From positions 186,001-250,000 of the forward strand of contig NZ_QWGA01000006.1 of assembly GCF_003576245.1 (NCBI RefSeq): a stretch of DNA of 64,000 nt. Direction: 5' to 3'. The translations under genes were made by a program, and so were the position numbers. This stretch comes from Henriciella algicola. Lineage in GTDB: Bacteria > Pseudomonadota > Alphaproteobacteria > Caulobacterales > Hyphomonadaceae. The notes beneath the pieces are model-generated. The model was not told the DNA's origin. It saw nothing but the letters and a program-made list of their open reading frames with translations, and ran no database searches. This document shows positions 6,871-16,050 of the stretch, piece after piece. Numbering within the stretch: the stretch's first letter is position 1; the number at the start of each line of letters is the position of its first letter.

Positions 6871-8427
6871 CTAGTTGTTCGGTGAGCCGGCGATCGGCGT
6901 GTTGAGGTATGGGAACTGGTTCTGCAGTTCGAGCGCGGTGATAGGCGCACCATCGGTGAATGCAGCGGTCCCGACATTCGCATCTTCAGGGTCGCAGAAG
7001 CCAAGATCCGTCGACGCACCGCCAATCGTCACCGGGTGGCAAAGCCGGCCCATGGCCACGCGCAGTGCGATGTCGACAGTGTCATCGCCTGGCCTCCGGC
7101 CATTCGGGAAGCCAGCAAGGTCGTCAGCCAGCACACCGAGATTGTTTTGCGAGCTGCGCGGCGTTGCCGGAATGCCCATATTGAGGCGCATCATTTCTGA
7201 CGGCGTCACGCCGGCTGGTTGATTGAGACCTTCAATCCCAGTCAGGAACGCCGCGACAAGATCCTGGCGTGGCAGGTTCGTTGGCGCAATCGTCTCAAAA
7301 TCCGTTCCGAGCGTACCGTTCACGGCGTCGCGGAAGAGAATGTCGAGCAGGACCGGTAGCGTCGGATTGGTGACATAGTCGGCCAGCGCTGAGTCCTGCG
7401 TCGGCTCTGCTGCGTTGAACAGATCCTTGTCCGGCAGGCCGATGACGACTTCGTTCACGAGCGGCGCAGACAGACGCGACTGCTGGACGAAGGCGCCGCC
7501 GTAGAGCGATGTCTGCTTGTATGTCGGTGACGGATCTTCGATCTCTGCCTGAGGCAGGCTGGCTGTGGTCCAGCCGCCGATAATGCCATCGCCATCTTCA
7601 TCGAGACAGCTGATCGGCACTTCAAGCGCGAGCGACGTTACGTTCGCCTTGCCGACGAGGTCGTCATTTGCGCGGTCCTGGGTGATGCCGCCTGGGAAGC
7701 CATTGCCATCGCCGTTCCCTGCGCCGCTATCACCATCAATCGGCACGAGGTTCACGAGATCGAACACTTCGCCGAGATTGACGGCGAAAGCTTCAGCCCG
7801 TTGGCCAGCGAACACCCGTCCAGTACCGCAGCCCGGAATATCGACCGTGGAAATGAAGCTGTTTGCGTAACCGGCGTAGTCGGGCAGCGTCTTGTTGCCG
7901 ATATTGTCGACCGGCTTTGTGAACCTGCCAAGCTCGGTGCGGGTGCCCTCGCGCCGGTCGCCCGTGACCAGCGACAGCCTATAGGTTTCGAGTTCGCCGA
8001 GCGCGCCCTGATTGCCTGCACCAATCTGCCCGGCCTGACGAAGCGGTATGGCGAGCTGCTTGTCGCCGACTGGCACGGTGATGCCGGTGCCATCGCGCAG
8101 CGTGTTCTCAAAATCGAACTGGAAAGTCAGGTCCTCAACGGCATCACCATCGACGTCCACGTGAATCTCGTAGATCGCGTCAGGGTCCATCGTGAAATAG
8201 TTCGGCCCGCCATATGGCGCCTGCAGCGGCTGATAGTTGGCAATGAAGGTCACATAATCCGACCGGCCATTCTCATAGCTGCGGAACATGTAGAAGTCGG
8301 TGCCGTCTACTTTCGGCTGCTCGGTGATGCCTGGCGCTTCACGGTGGCTCGACGCCAGTGCTGGCGCGAGCAACGCGCCTGCCGTGGCGACAGCCAACGC
8401 GGCCATAGAGACATGGGTCAGTTTCAT
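6871..8427 (-). CDS. Secreted DUF4331 family protein
   Basis: A 518-residue exported protein. The signal peptide (MKLTHVSMAALAVATAGALL..., cleaved near residue 25) is followed at once by SSHREAP, the hallmark of DUF4331, then the conserved K-V-D-G-T-D-F-Y-M-F. Internal aspartate/glycine-rich loops such as DEDGDGIIGG and DGDSGAGNGDGNG look like calcium-binding turns. The function of DUF4331 proteins is unknown; many are secreted and lie near ECF or envelope genes. It is the first gene of a two-gene leftward unit with the polyproline lipoprotein. It diverges from a DUF4198-like gene across 196 bases that contain a symmetric 10-bp element. Confidence 0.85.
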   Translation of the reverse strand: MKLTHVSMAALAVATAGALLAPALASSHREAPGITEQPKVDGTDFYMFRSYENGRSDYVTFIANYQPLQAPYGGPNYFTMDPDAIYEIHVDVDGDAVEDLTFQFDFENTLRDGTGITVPVGDKQLAIPLRQAGQIGAGNQGALGELETYRLSLVTGDRREGTRTELGRFTKPVDNIGNKTLPDYAGYANSFISTVDIPGCGTGRVFAGQRAEAFAVNLGEVFDLVNLVPIDGDSGAGNGDGNGFPGGITQDRANDDLVGKANVTSLALEVPISCLDEDGDGIIGGWTTASLPQAEIEDPSPTYKQTSLYGGAFVQQSRLSAPLVNEVVIGLPDKDLFNAAEPTQDSALADYVTNPTLPVLLDILFRDAVNGTLGTDFETIAPTNLPRQDLVAAFLTGIEGLNQPAGVTPSEMMRLNMGIPATPRSSQNNLGVLADDLAGFPNGRRPGDDTVDIALRVAMGRLCHPVTIGGASTDLGFCDPEDANVGTAAFTDGAPITALELQNQFPYLNTPIAGSPNN

Positions 8428-8482
8428 TTTGGCGTTCCCTCTCGAAGAAAATTGTCTGGCGCCTTTTCGTGTCAGACGCGGT

Positions 8483-8600
8483 GACAGTTACGAGCTGGAA
8501 AGGTTTGGGGGTGCGTCAGCGCAAAAAACTTTTCAACGGCGCCATTTGGATCAGAATTATGGGTGGCTGCACCCGTTCCACCTTGCTGGCCGTAACTGTC
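8483..8600. promoter_or_regulatory. Paired 10-bp elements between divergent DUF4331 and DUF4198 genes
   Basis: GACAGTTACG at 8483-8492 recurs as its exact reverse complement, CGTAACTGTC, at 8591-8600. Each copy points toward one of the two divergent genes, 132 and 164 bases before the start codons. This arrangement fits twin binding sites for one regulator controlling both genes. No regulator is identified. Confidence 0.35.
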
Positions 8601-8623
8601 TCGAATTCTGGAGGAGACCGATC

Positions 8624-9445
8624 ATGAGACGCATGATTTCACTGTCGCTTTTTGCTGCCGCTGTGACGGCGGGCGCCGCTAACGCTCATGATTTCTGGGT
8701 CCAACCAGAGACGTTTGTGCCTGAAGAGTCCGTAGAATTACGCTTAAGCTTTTTTGTCGGGCACGGTTCGGACAAGTCAGACTGGCCGGTCCGCCCACAT
8801 CGGATTGTAGGGTTTCAGAGCTTTGGTTCGGACGGCCTCCAAAATCAGGTGCGCGGCGCCGAAAGCCTGACGGGAGAGCTATCAGTGATGCTCGAGAACG
8901 TCGGCCAGCATCTCATTCTGGTCGAGACAACGAACAGCTTCAGCGAACTCGTAGCAGGCGAATTCAATGACTATGCCGAGGAAGAAGGCATTCGCCCAAT
9001 CATACTCGACCGCGCGGCCAACCGTACAGAAGACCGGCCCGGCAAGGAGCTTTACTCTCGCCGTGGCAAGGCGCTGGTACAAGTCGGGTGCCCGGAGATG
9101 TCTGACGTCTGGAGTAAAGAGCTCGGGCTAACGCTCGAAGTCATTCCAGGCGCAGATCCGGTCGAGTGGGACGAAGGCGACGCGATGCTGATCAAGGTGC
9201 ACTATCACGGCGCCCCTGTGTCAGGCGCGACGCTTCACATCACGGATCTGGATGATGAAACGGTTCACTTCAGCGCTGAGACGGACGCCGAGGGTAAGGT
9301 CGATATTTCAGCTTCGCTGACGGAAGGGCGCTGGCTTGTTCACACTGTCTGGGCTGAGGCCGCGGCAGGCCTGCTGGAAGATGCTGACTATCAGACAATC
9401 TTCTCCAGCCTGACCTTCGACACGCAAAGCCCCTGCCCCAGCTAA
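8624..9445 (+). CDS. Periplasmic DUF4198-like protein
   Basis: A 273-residue exported protein. I chose the ATG at 8624 because GGAGGAG lies seven bases upstream and a signal peptide starts there (MRRMISLSLFAAAVTAGAANA). The mature protein begins HDFWVQPETF, the A-H-D-F-W start typical of DUF4198 proteins, some of which are linked to metal (nickel or cobalt) uptake or TonB-dependent import. The C-terminal half looks like a carboxypeptidase-regulatory or Ig-like beta-sandwich (GAPVSGATLHITDLDDETV, then DAEGKVDISASLTEGRWLV). There is no enzyme motif. It may bind a ligand or metal in the periplasm. It is transcribed alone and is convergent with the BCCT transporter gene. Confidence 0.75.
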   Translation: MRRMISLSLFAAAVTAGAANAHDFWVQPETFVPEESVELRLSFFVGHGSDKSDWPVRPHRIVGFQSFGSDGLQNQVRGAESLTGELSVMLENVGQHLILVETTNSFSELVAGEFNDYAEEEGIRPIILDRAANRTEDRPGKELYSRRGKALVQVGCPEMSDVWSKELGLTLEVIPGADPVEWDEGDAMLIKVHYHGAPVSGATLHITDLDDETVHFSAETDAEGKVDISASLTEGRWLVHTVWAEAAAGLLEDADYQTIFSSLTFDTQSPCPS

Positions 9446-9453
9446 GGGGCAGG
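9432..9453. terminator. Stem-loop between convergent DUF4198 and BCCT genes
   Basis: CCTGCCCC pairs with GGGGCAGG around a six-base loop that contains the stop codon of the rightward gene. It has no strong T tract on either side, so it may be a weak bidirectional terminator or a transcript-end stabiliser. Confidence 0.45.
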
Positions 9454-9461
9454 TCGTCTGA

Positions 9462-11057
9462 CTAGGCGTCGATCTCTTTCAGATCCTTCATCACCTTGTG
9501 CTCATGGCGCATGCCGAGGAAGAGGCTGATACAACTTGCGAGCAGGATGGATGTGAATGGCAGCGCGGCCGTGATCGTACCAGCCTGCAGGGAGTTCAGC
9601 GTATCGCGCCCGCCGCCATAGAGCAGCATCGATGCGGTCACACCCAGCATACACGCCCAGAAGACGCGCTGTGGCACGGGAGAGTCCGTCTTGCCGCCGG
9701 ATGTAATGCTGTCGATCACGAGCGCGCCAGAGTCTGCCGACGTCACGATAAAGACGACGAGCAGGAAGATCGCGGCGCAGGATGTGATGATCGAGAATGG
9801 CAGGCTATCCAGCATGTGGAAGAGCGTCAGCGCGGCGGTGGTCATCCCATCGCCGAGCTCGCCCTGCCCGGCTTCGTACTGCTGGATCGCGGTTTCCCCG
9901 AAAGTCGTGAACCAGAGAACACAGATTGCGACAGGCGCCAGAAGAACGACAGAGAAATACTCCCTGACGGTGCGGCCTTTCGAGATACGGGCGATAAACA
10001 TGCCGACGAATGGCGACCAGGAAATCCACCAAGCCCAGTAGAAGATGGTCCAGTCATGGAACCAGGCGGTATCTTCGCGCCCAAACCAATTGGTCAGGCC
10101 GGGCGTATCCTTCAGATAAGCGAGAAAGTTTTCTCCAAGTCCGCTCACGATGGCGAGCGTCGGCCCAGCAATGAGTACGAACAGCATCAGGATGACCGCG
10201 ATGGTCATGTTGATGTCCGAGAGCAGCTTCACGCCGCCATCAAGCCCGCGCAGAACCGAAATCACGGCGAGGCCTGTAATCGCTGCAATCAGAAGCGTCT
10301 GAAGACCGACGCTGACCTGCATGCCAGTCAGGAAACCGATGCCGCTGCTGGCTTGCGCGGCGCCAATACCGATAGTGGTCGCAAGGCCGAAGACGGTGGA
10401 GATAACGGCGAAGGTGTCGATGACATGTCCCCAGAAGCCCCAGACCCGATCACCGAGGATGGGATAGAAAGCTGACCGGATGGTGAGGGGCAAACCCTTA
10501 TTGTAGGCGAAGAAACCAAGCGCCAGACCGACGACAGCATACACGCCCCATGGGGCAACACCCCAGTGAAATAGAGTGGCGCTAAAGGCCAGCTTCCGCG
10601 CTTCTTGGGTATCGGCCTCCACATTCAGCGGCGTGCCGAACCAGTCCGAGTAATAGGCCAGCGGCTCTGCGGACCCATAGAACATGAAGCCAATGCCCAC
10701 ACCGGCGGCGAACAGCATGGCGATCCAGGAGGGTATGTTGAATTCAGGTTTTGCGTCCGGCCCGCCAAGGCGAATTTTGCCGAGTGGCGAAAAAGCCAAT
10801 GCGAGGCAGAACAAAAGGATAAGCGGCGGCGTCAGGGCAAAAAGCCAGTCGAAAGTTTCGAGCGTCCAGGTTCTCGAGGCTTGCAGGGCAAATCCGCTGG
10901 CTTCCGGGAACACGAGCGATGCGATAGCGAAGACGAGGACCAGACCGGCGCTGAGGAAGAAAACTGGATTGTGAATGTCCAGACCGAACCATTCGACGTT
11001 GTCCTGCCCGACCTCGTAATCTGTCGTATACTCAGCATCACCGTCCGGTTCGCTCAT
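9462..11057 (-). CDS. BCCT-family betaine/carnitine/choline transporter
   Basis: A 531-residue inner-membrane carrier with 12 predicted spans. It keeps the BCCT hallmarks: GVGIGFMFYGSAEPL (the substrate/sodium helix), the tryptophan-rich FYWAWWISWSPFVG, and directly after it MFIARISKGRTVREYF. The family moves quaternary ammonium compounds such as glycine betaine, choline, carnitine or DMSP, usually with sodium. The N-terminal tail is short and acidic and there is no long C-terminal osmosensor. I chose the ATG at 11057 because GGAGAAG lies six bases upstream; the alternative ATG at 11072 lacks a ribosome site. No choline-oxidation genes lie nearby, so osmoprotection or general uptake is as likely as catabolism. 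Confidence 0.9.
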   Translation of the reverse strand: MSEPDGDAEYTTDYEVGQDNVEWFGLDIHNPVFFLSAGLVLVFAIASLVFPEASGFALQASRTWTLETFDWLFALTPPLILLFCLALAFSPLGKIRLGGPDAKPEFNIPSWIAMLFAAGVGIGFMFYGSAEPLAYYSDWFGTPLNVEADTQEARKLAFSATLFHWGVAPWGVYAVVGLALGFFAYNKGLPLTIRSAFYPILGDRVWGFWGHVIDTFAVISTVFGLATTIGIGAAQASSGIGFLTGMQVSVGLQTLLIAAITGLAVISVLRGLDGGVKLLSDINMTIAVILMLFVLIAGPTLAIVSGLGENFLAYLKDTPGLTNWFGREDTAWFHDWTIFYWAWWISWSPFVGMFIARISKGRTVREYFSVVLLAPVAICVLWFTTFGETAIQQYEAGQGELGDGMTTAALTLFHMLDSLPFSIITSCAAIFLLVVFIVTSADSGALVIDSITSGGKTDSPVPQRVFWACMLGVTASMLLYGGGRDTLNSLQAGTITAALPFTSILLASCISLFLGMRHEHKVMKDLKEIDA

Positions 11058-11162
11058 ATTCAACTTCTCCATCGCGGTGATTGCCGCTGATTGTTTGTGA
11101 ATCGAATGATCAGTCCAGCGCTGATCTTAACACTCTCAAATAACTTTCAAGGTTTGAACAAA

Positions 11163-11189
11163 GTTGCAGACATGTTGCAATGCTGCAAC
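11163..11189. promoter_or_regulatory. GTTGCA repeat cluster in the BCCT/TBDR divergent region
   Basis: The 341-base gap 11058-11398 separates the divergent BCCT and TBDR genes. Within it GTTGCA occurs at 11163-11168 and 11174-11179 and, inverted, TGCAAC at 11184-11189. The last two form a 16-bp perfect palindrome with spacer ATGC. It looks like an operator with a half-site repeated one helical turn away. The rest of the gap is AT-rich and should hold both promoters, which I cannot place precisely. Confidence 0.45.
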
Positions 11190-11398
11190 CATAGCAAAAC
11201 ACATTGAAAACAATATATTTTTCTACTCTTTGTGACGCATCGCAGCATCAACCGTGTCGAAAGTTTGACTATTTTATTTTATTTGCCGAACTATCGCCTT
11301 ATGTGAGGTCGGTGCCCGGGCGCGATCTGATTTCTGACCGAAATCCGCGAGGGGGCCTTTCGCATGTGTACACGCGACCACGAATAGATGGGGTAATC

Positions 11399-13978
11399 AT
11401 GAATAAGCTTTTCGGCGGAGCATCCCTGCTCGCCATCGGCACTATTGTAGCTGCCACTCCGGCAATGGCGCAGTCTCAGGAACCGGCTGCCCAGAACAAC
11501 AGACGCCTGACAACCGTAACCGTCACCGCGACCAAACGTTCCGAAAGCGCACAGGACATTCCTGTGACGGTGAACGCGCTTGGCGAGCAGGAGCTCGACC
11601 AGCTCGGCGTCAAGAACTTTAGCGACTATCTGGTCCAGCTGCCAGGCGTGACCGCTGGTGGTTCCGGTCCAGGCCAGAACACGATCTACATTCGCGGCCT
11701 CGCCTCCACGACACCGAACCTGACGGTTGCTGGTGTTGCAGGTCTGGCACCGAACGTTTCTTTCTATCTCGACGAACAGCCGCTGGCGCAGCCAGGCCGT
11801 AACCTCGATGTCTACGCAGCCGACCTTGAGCGCGTGGAGGTCCTGTCAGGCCCGCAAGGCACACTGTTTGGCGCGAGCTCGCAGGCAGGTACCGTCCGCC
11901 TCATCACCAACAAGCCGTCGCTTGCTGGCTTTGACGCAGGCTTCAAGGCATCGACCGCATTCACCGACGGCGGTGAGATGAGCAACAGCGTCGAAGCGAT
12001 GATCAACCTGCCGGTGACCGACAAGCTCGCTGTTCGCGGCGTTGTCTATACCGACACCCAAGGCGGCTATATCGACAATGTCGGCGGCACGCTTTCGACC
12101 CGCGAATCCGCGCGCTTCCGTGCGGAGGGAACCGTCCGCGCCAATGGCGTTCCGGTGAATGCTGACCGCGCTGGCTTCCAGGCAGGTTCTGACCTTTCCG
12201 GCGTCACCTTCATTGATGCCAACAACGGCACGATTGCCGAGAATGACATCAACGACGTCACCTATCAGGGCTTCCGCCTGAGCGGCTACTACGAGTTCAA
12301 TCAGGATTGGGACCTGCTGCTTCAGCATTCCCAGCAAGGCATCGAAGCCGACGGCGTCTTCTTCGCTGACCCAGAACTCGACGATTATGACATCGTCCGC
12401 TTCACGCCTGAGGAAATCGAAGACGACTTCCATTCCACGGCGTGGACGCTTCAGGGCCGTCTCGGCATGCTCGAGACGATCTACACGGGCGCCTATACCG
12501 AGCGGACCACCGACCAGGTTGTCGACTATTCCGACTATCTCTTCGTCGGCCAGTATCTGCCGTATTACATCTGTGACTATGACGTGACTTATCCGACGGG
12601 CGCTACGCCTGCGGGCACGTGCTACGCGCCGAACCTTTCGGTTCGCTCGCACTCGGAAACGAAGGTCCAGACGCACGAGCTGCGCTTCAATACGCCGGAC
12701 GAGTATCGCTGGCGCGCAACCTTCGGTGCGTTCTATAGCGACCTTGAACTCGCTGAGCGCAACGACTTCGTCTATCCGGGCTCCACGCAGGTGGTTTACA
12801 CCGATGGCTCTGTCGGCTTCGCGCCGAACTTCCCGCTGACCAACGGCGCTGCGACTCCGGGTGATGTCGGCAATGAAAGCCAGGGCTATTTCAGCCAGCC
12901 AGGCCCGTTCCCGGCAGGCGTAATTTTCCGCAACGACGTGCTTCGCACGGATGAGCAGATTGGCCTCTTTGGTGAGACGACCTTTGACCTCACCGACACG
13001 TTCGCTATCACGCTCGGCGCACGTTACTACGACGTCGAAGTAGATCTTGAAGGTTCGGCCAACTCGTCCTTCTTCAACCTGTTTGCTGATACCGACCAGC
13101 AGGTCTTTGGCACGAACATCTCGCAGCTTTACGGCCCGAACGGCCCTGCGGATGCTCCGGACAAGGCGGCGACTGACGGCGTGATCCTGAAGGCAACCGG
13201 TGAGTGGACGCCAACCGAGGATACGCTCTTCTACGCGACGTATTCCGAAGGCTACCGCGCTGGTCTTCTCAACCGTCCAGGCGGCGCAGCAGGCCCGAAC
13301 AATTACACCGTGCCATATGCCGTCGATACGGACGAAGTTCAGAACTATGAGATCGGCTGGAAAACCGAGCTGTTCGACAATTCGCTTCGCTTCAATGGCG
13401 CAGCCTTCTTCGTCGACATTGAAGGTCTCCAGACGACCATCTTCGATCCGTCCATCGTCAACCTCTTCTTCTCCGATAATGCGGCGAATGCAGAGCTGAA
13501 GGGCATCGAGGGTGACTTCACCTGGCTTCCGGCAAGCATTGACGGCCTGACCGTTGCTGGCGCGTTCTCGCTCCTGGATTCGGAAATCACCGAAGTGCTC
13601 GTCCCAACCAATGACGTGGTCGTTGGCTCTGAGCTGGCTTTCGCGCCGTCCTATCAGGGCAATCTGCGCGTTCGCTATGAGTGGGATCTCGAACAGGAGA
13701 TTGCCGGTCAGCGCGTGCGGGCTCACATCATGCCGCAAATGGTCTTCTCCGACGACTCCGTCACAGACGTCGTCGAAATCAACAAGATGGACCTCGATGG
13801 TTATGTGACCTTCGGCGCGACGGCAGGCATCACGGGTGACAATTGGGGCGCGGAGCTCTTCGCCACCAACCTCACCAATGAGTATGCCGAGCTTAGCGGC
13901 AGCTTCATCTTCGACCGTGAGCGGGTCACCCCGATCCGTCCACGCACGATCGGCATCCGTCTGAAGTACGACTACTAA
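11399..13978 (+). CDS. TonB-dependent outer-membrane receptor
   Basis: An 859-residue TBDR. The ATG at 11399 begins a signal peptide ending P-A-M-A near residue 24; the longer in-frame start at 11204 would bury it. A TonB-box-like stretch (LTTVTVTATKRSE) precedes the plug domain (about 45-165), which contains YIRGLAS and RVEVLSGPQGTLFGASSQAG, the standard plug signature. The remainder is the 22-strand barrel, ending in the aromatic Y-D-Y. It has no N-terminal signalling extension, so it does not itself drive an ECF sigma factor. It would import a bulky or scarce nutrient using TonB energy. A TPR-sulfotransferase gene follows after a terminator. The substrate is unknown. Confidence 0.93.
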   Translation: MNKLFGGASLLAIGTIVAATPAMAQSQEPAAQNNRRLTTVTVTATKRSESAQDIPVTVNALGEQELDQLGVKNFSDYLVQLPGVTAGGSGPGQNTIYIRGLASTTPNLTVAGVAGLAPNVSFYLDEQPLAQPGRNLDVYAADLERVEVLSGPQGTLFGASSQAGTVRLITNKPSLAGFDAGFKASTAFTDGGEMSNSVEAMINLPVTDKLAVRGVVYTDTQGGYIDNVGGTLSTRESARFRAEGTVRANGVPVNADRAGFQAGSDLSGVTFIDANNGTIAENDINDVTYQGFRLSGYYEFNQDWDLLLQHSQQGIEADGVFFADPELDDYDIVRFTPEEIEDDFHSTAWTLQGRLGMLETIYTGAYTERTTDQVVDYSDYLFVGQYLPYYICDYDVTYPTGATPAGTCYAPNLSVRSHSETKVQTHELRFNTPDEYRWRATFGAFYSDLELAERNDFVYPGSTQVVYTDGSVGFAPNFPLTNGAATPGDVGNESQGYFSQPGPFPAGVIFRNDVLRTDEQIGLFGETTFDLTDTFAITLGARYYDVEVDLEGSANSSFFNLFADTDQQVFGTNISQLYGPNGPADAPDKAATDGVILKATGEWTPTEDTLFYATYSEGYRAGLLNRPGGAAGPNNYTVPYAVDTDEVQNYEIGWKTELFDNSLRFNGAAFFVDIEGLQTTIFDPSIVNLFFSDNAANAELKGIEGDFTWLPASIDGLTVAGAFSLLDSEITEVLVPTNDVVVGSELAFAPSYQGNLRVRYEWDLEQEIAGQRVRAHIMPQMVFSDDSVTDVVEINKMDLDGYVTFGATAGITGDNWGAELFATNLTNEYAELSGSFIFDRERVTPIRPRTIGIRLKYDY

Positions 13979-14007
13979 TCTTCGACGAAGCCAAACTTGC
14001 TTCTATC

Positions 14008-14040
14008 GCAGCGTCCCGGTTATTCGGGACGCTGCACTTG
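14008..14040 (+). terminator. Rho-independent terminator after the TBDR
   Basis: GCAGCGTCCCG pairs perfectly with CGGGACGCTGC (11 bp, loop GTTATT), followed by ACTTGTATT. The T run is short. It stands between the TBDR and the TPR-sulfotransferase, so read-through may set their ratio. Confidence 0.75.
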
Positions 14041-14046
14041 TATTGA

Positions 14047-16047
14047 ATGGATGAAATGACTGAAGCCGCAACGACGAACGATCAGCTGAAACAGGTTCGC
14101 GCCTTGATGCAGCGCGGCGAGTTCAAGGCAGCTTCCGAAGCGTTAGACCTCATCCTCAAGGACACACCGGACCATCAGGACGCCATCTATATGGCTGCCG
14201 CCTGCGCCCGGTATCTGGGTGCGACGGACACAGCTTTCCGCCATCTTGATCATCTCAAGCGTCTGTCACCTGACTTTGGCCGAGCTTTTCAGGAAGAAGG
14301 CCATCTACACCGCAAGATTGGCCACGGCGATGCGGCACTGACCGCCTATCAGCGCGCCGTACGCTACAATCCGGCGCTAGTCGCCAGCTGGACGGCGCAG
14401 GCTGAAATCCTCTCCGCATCGGGGCGCGCTGCAGACGCTGCTCATGCCCGCGCGCAGGCCGACCGGCTGAAGCGACTGCCCCCGGAACTGCTGGCGGTCA
14501 CGAACTATGTGCATGAAGGCCGCCTCATCCACGCAGAGCGGATTGCCCGCGCCTTCCTTCAGAAGAATCCGCGCCACATTGAAGGCATGCGCCTTCTCGC
14601 CGATATCGGGACGCGGCTTGGCGTGCATGAGGACGCAGACTTCCTTCTGGAAACAGCGATCGAGCTCAACCCGGACAATCCGCAGCTGCGCATCGACCAT
14701 GTTCAGGTCCTGCGCAAACGCCAGAAATACGAAGCGGCCCTCGCGCAGGCAGAGGCGCTTCTCAAGCACGACCCGGAAAGCCCGGTCTTCAAATCTATCT
14801 ACGCCATCGAGGCCATGCAGGCGGGCAATTATGACGAGGCGCTGGGTATCTTTGACGAAGTGCTCAACGTTCTTCCCGACGATCTTGCAACGCTGACCTC
14901 ACAGGGACACGCGCTGAAGACGGCGGGTCGTACTGAGGAGGCAATCGCATCCTACCGCCGGGCCGTTGAGGTGACCCCGTTGCACGGCGATGCCTGGTAC
15001 GCCCTTGCCAATCTGAAGACCTACAAGTTCAGCGCCGCCGATATCGACGTGATGCGAGGGGCGCTCTCCGACCCGAATTTGCACTTCATGGGCCGCGTCC
15101 ACCTCGCCTTTGCGCTCGGCAAGGCACTGGAAGACGCGAATTCCTATGATGAGGCCTTCGAGGCCTATAGCAGCGGCAATGTGCTGAAGAAGGGCCAGAT
15201 CCGCTACACGACCGAGCAGATGCGCGCCGAGGCCGACGGGCAGATCGAGCACTGTACGCGCGACCTGTTCGAGAAACGCGCCGGCGTTGGCCATGACGAC
15301 CCTGCCCCTATCTTTATTGTCGGCCTTCCCCGCGCAGGCTCTACGCTGATTGAGCAGATCCTCGCCTCGCACAGTCAGGTCGATGGCACGCTGGAATTGC
15401 CCAACATTCTGTCTTTGGCGCACCGGCTTCGTGGACGTAAACAAATTTCAGACCGTGAGCGGTATCCACGCATCCTGCATGAGCTGCCGGATGACGAACT
15501 GGCAGCGCTGGGCCAGGACTATATCGCCAATACGGCGATCCATCGCCGCGGCGCGCCCTTCTTTACCGACAAGATGCCCAATAACTTCAGGCATATTGGT
15601 CTGATCAGCCTGATCCTGCCAAATGCGAAAATCATCGACGCGCGCCGCGAGCCGATGGCCTGCTGCTTCTCAGGCTTCAAACAGCTCTTCGCCGAGGGTC
15701 AAGAGTTCAGCTATAGCCTGGACGATATCGGCAATTACTACAGCATCTATATCGAGATGATGGCCCATTGGGACCGGGTGCTTCCGGGCAAGGTGCTGCG
15801 CGTCCAGCATGAGGATGTCGTTGACGATCTGGAAGGTCAGGTCCGGCGTATCCTAGACCATTGCGGTCTGCCCTTCGAGCAGGCCTGCGTCGACTTCCAC
15901 AAGACGGAGCGCGCCGTTCGCACAGCAAGTTCGGAACAGGTCCGCCAGCCGATCAGCCGATCCGGTGTTGACCAGTGGCGCAACTTTGAAGTGCATCTCG
16001 GCCCGCTGAAAGACGCGCTTGGCCCTGCCCTCACGGACTATCGCTAG
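14047..16047 (+). CDS. TPR-repeat sulfotransferase
   Basis: A 666-residue fusion. Residues about 10-370 are tetratricopeptide repeats, with units such as GEFKAASEALDLILKDTPDH and GRTEEAIASYRRAVEVTPLH. Residues about 420-625 form a PAPS-dependent sulfotransferase. The 5'-phosphosulfate loop is IVGLPRAGSTLIEQIL (near residue 425) and the 3'-phosphate site is IDARREPMACCFS (near 530). There is no signal peptide, so it should be cytosolic and transfer sulfate from PAPS to a peptide, glycan or small molecule. TPR-sulfotransferases often sit beside TBDRs in alphaproteobacteria, as here, but the acceptor is unknown. No good ribosome site is visible, which fits read-through or coupling with the TBDR message. 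Confidence 0.87.
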   Translation: MDEMTEAATTNDQLKQVRALMQRGEFKAASEALDLILKDTPDHQDAIYMAAACARYLGATDTAFRHLDHLKRLSPDFGRAFQEEGHLHRKIGHGDAALTAYQRAVRYNPALVASWTAQAEILSASGRAADAAHARAQADRLKRLPPELLAVTNYVHEGRLIHAERIARAFLQKNPRHIEGMRLLADIGTRLGVHEDADFLLETAIELNPDNPQLRIDHVQVLRKRQKYEAALAQAEALLKHDPESPVFKSIYAIEAMQAGNYDEALGIFDEVLNVLPDDLATLTSQGHALKTAGRTEEAIASYRRAVEVTPLHGDAWYALANLKTYKFSAADIDVMRGALSDPNLHFMGRVHLAFALGKALEDANSYDEAFEAYSSGNVLKKGQIRYTTEQMRAEADGQIEHCTRDLFEKRAGVGHDDPAPIFIVGLPRAGSTLIEQILASHSQVDGTLELPNILSLAHRLRGRKQISDRERYPRILHELPDDELAALGQDYIANTAIHRRGAPFFTDKMPNNFRHIGLISLILPNAKIIDARREPMACCFSGFKQLFAEGQEFSYSLDDIGNYYSIYIEMMAHWDRVLPGKVLRVQHEDVVDDLEGQVRRILDHCGLPFEQACVDFHKTERAVRTASSEQVRQPISRSGVDQWRNFEVHLGPLKDALGPALTDYR

Positions 16048-16050
16048 ACC

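Noticed and set aside
11846-13738. A 630-codon open frame antisense to the first TBDR gene
   Set aside because: It lies wholly inside a clear TBDR gene, has no ribosome site and no protein family features. Long antisense frames are expected opposite GC-rich genes with strong codon bias.
2281-13978. TBDR-coupled cell-surface signalling (FecI/FecR/FecA type)
   Set aside because: The anti-sigma factor is RskA-type and the TBDRs lack the N-terminal signalling domain, so the sigma factor is not part of such a system.
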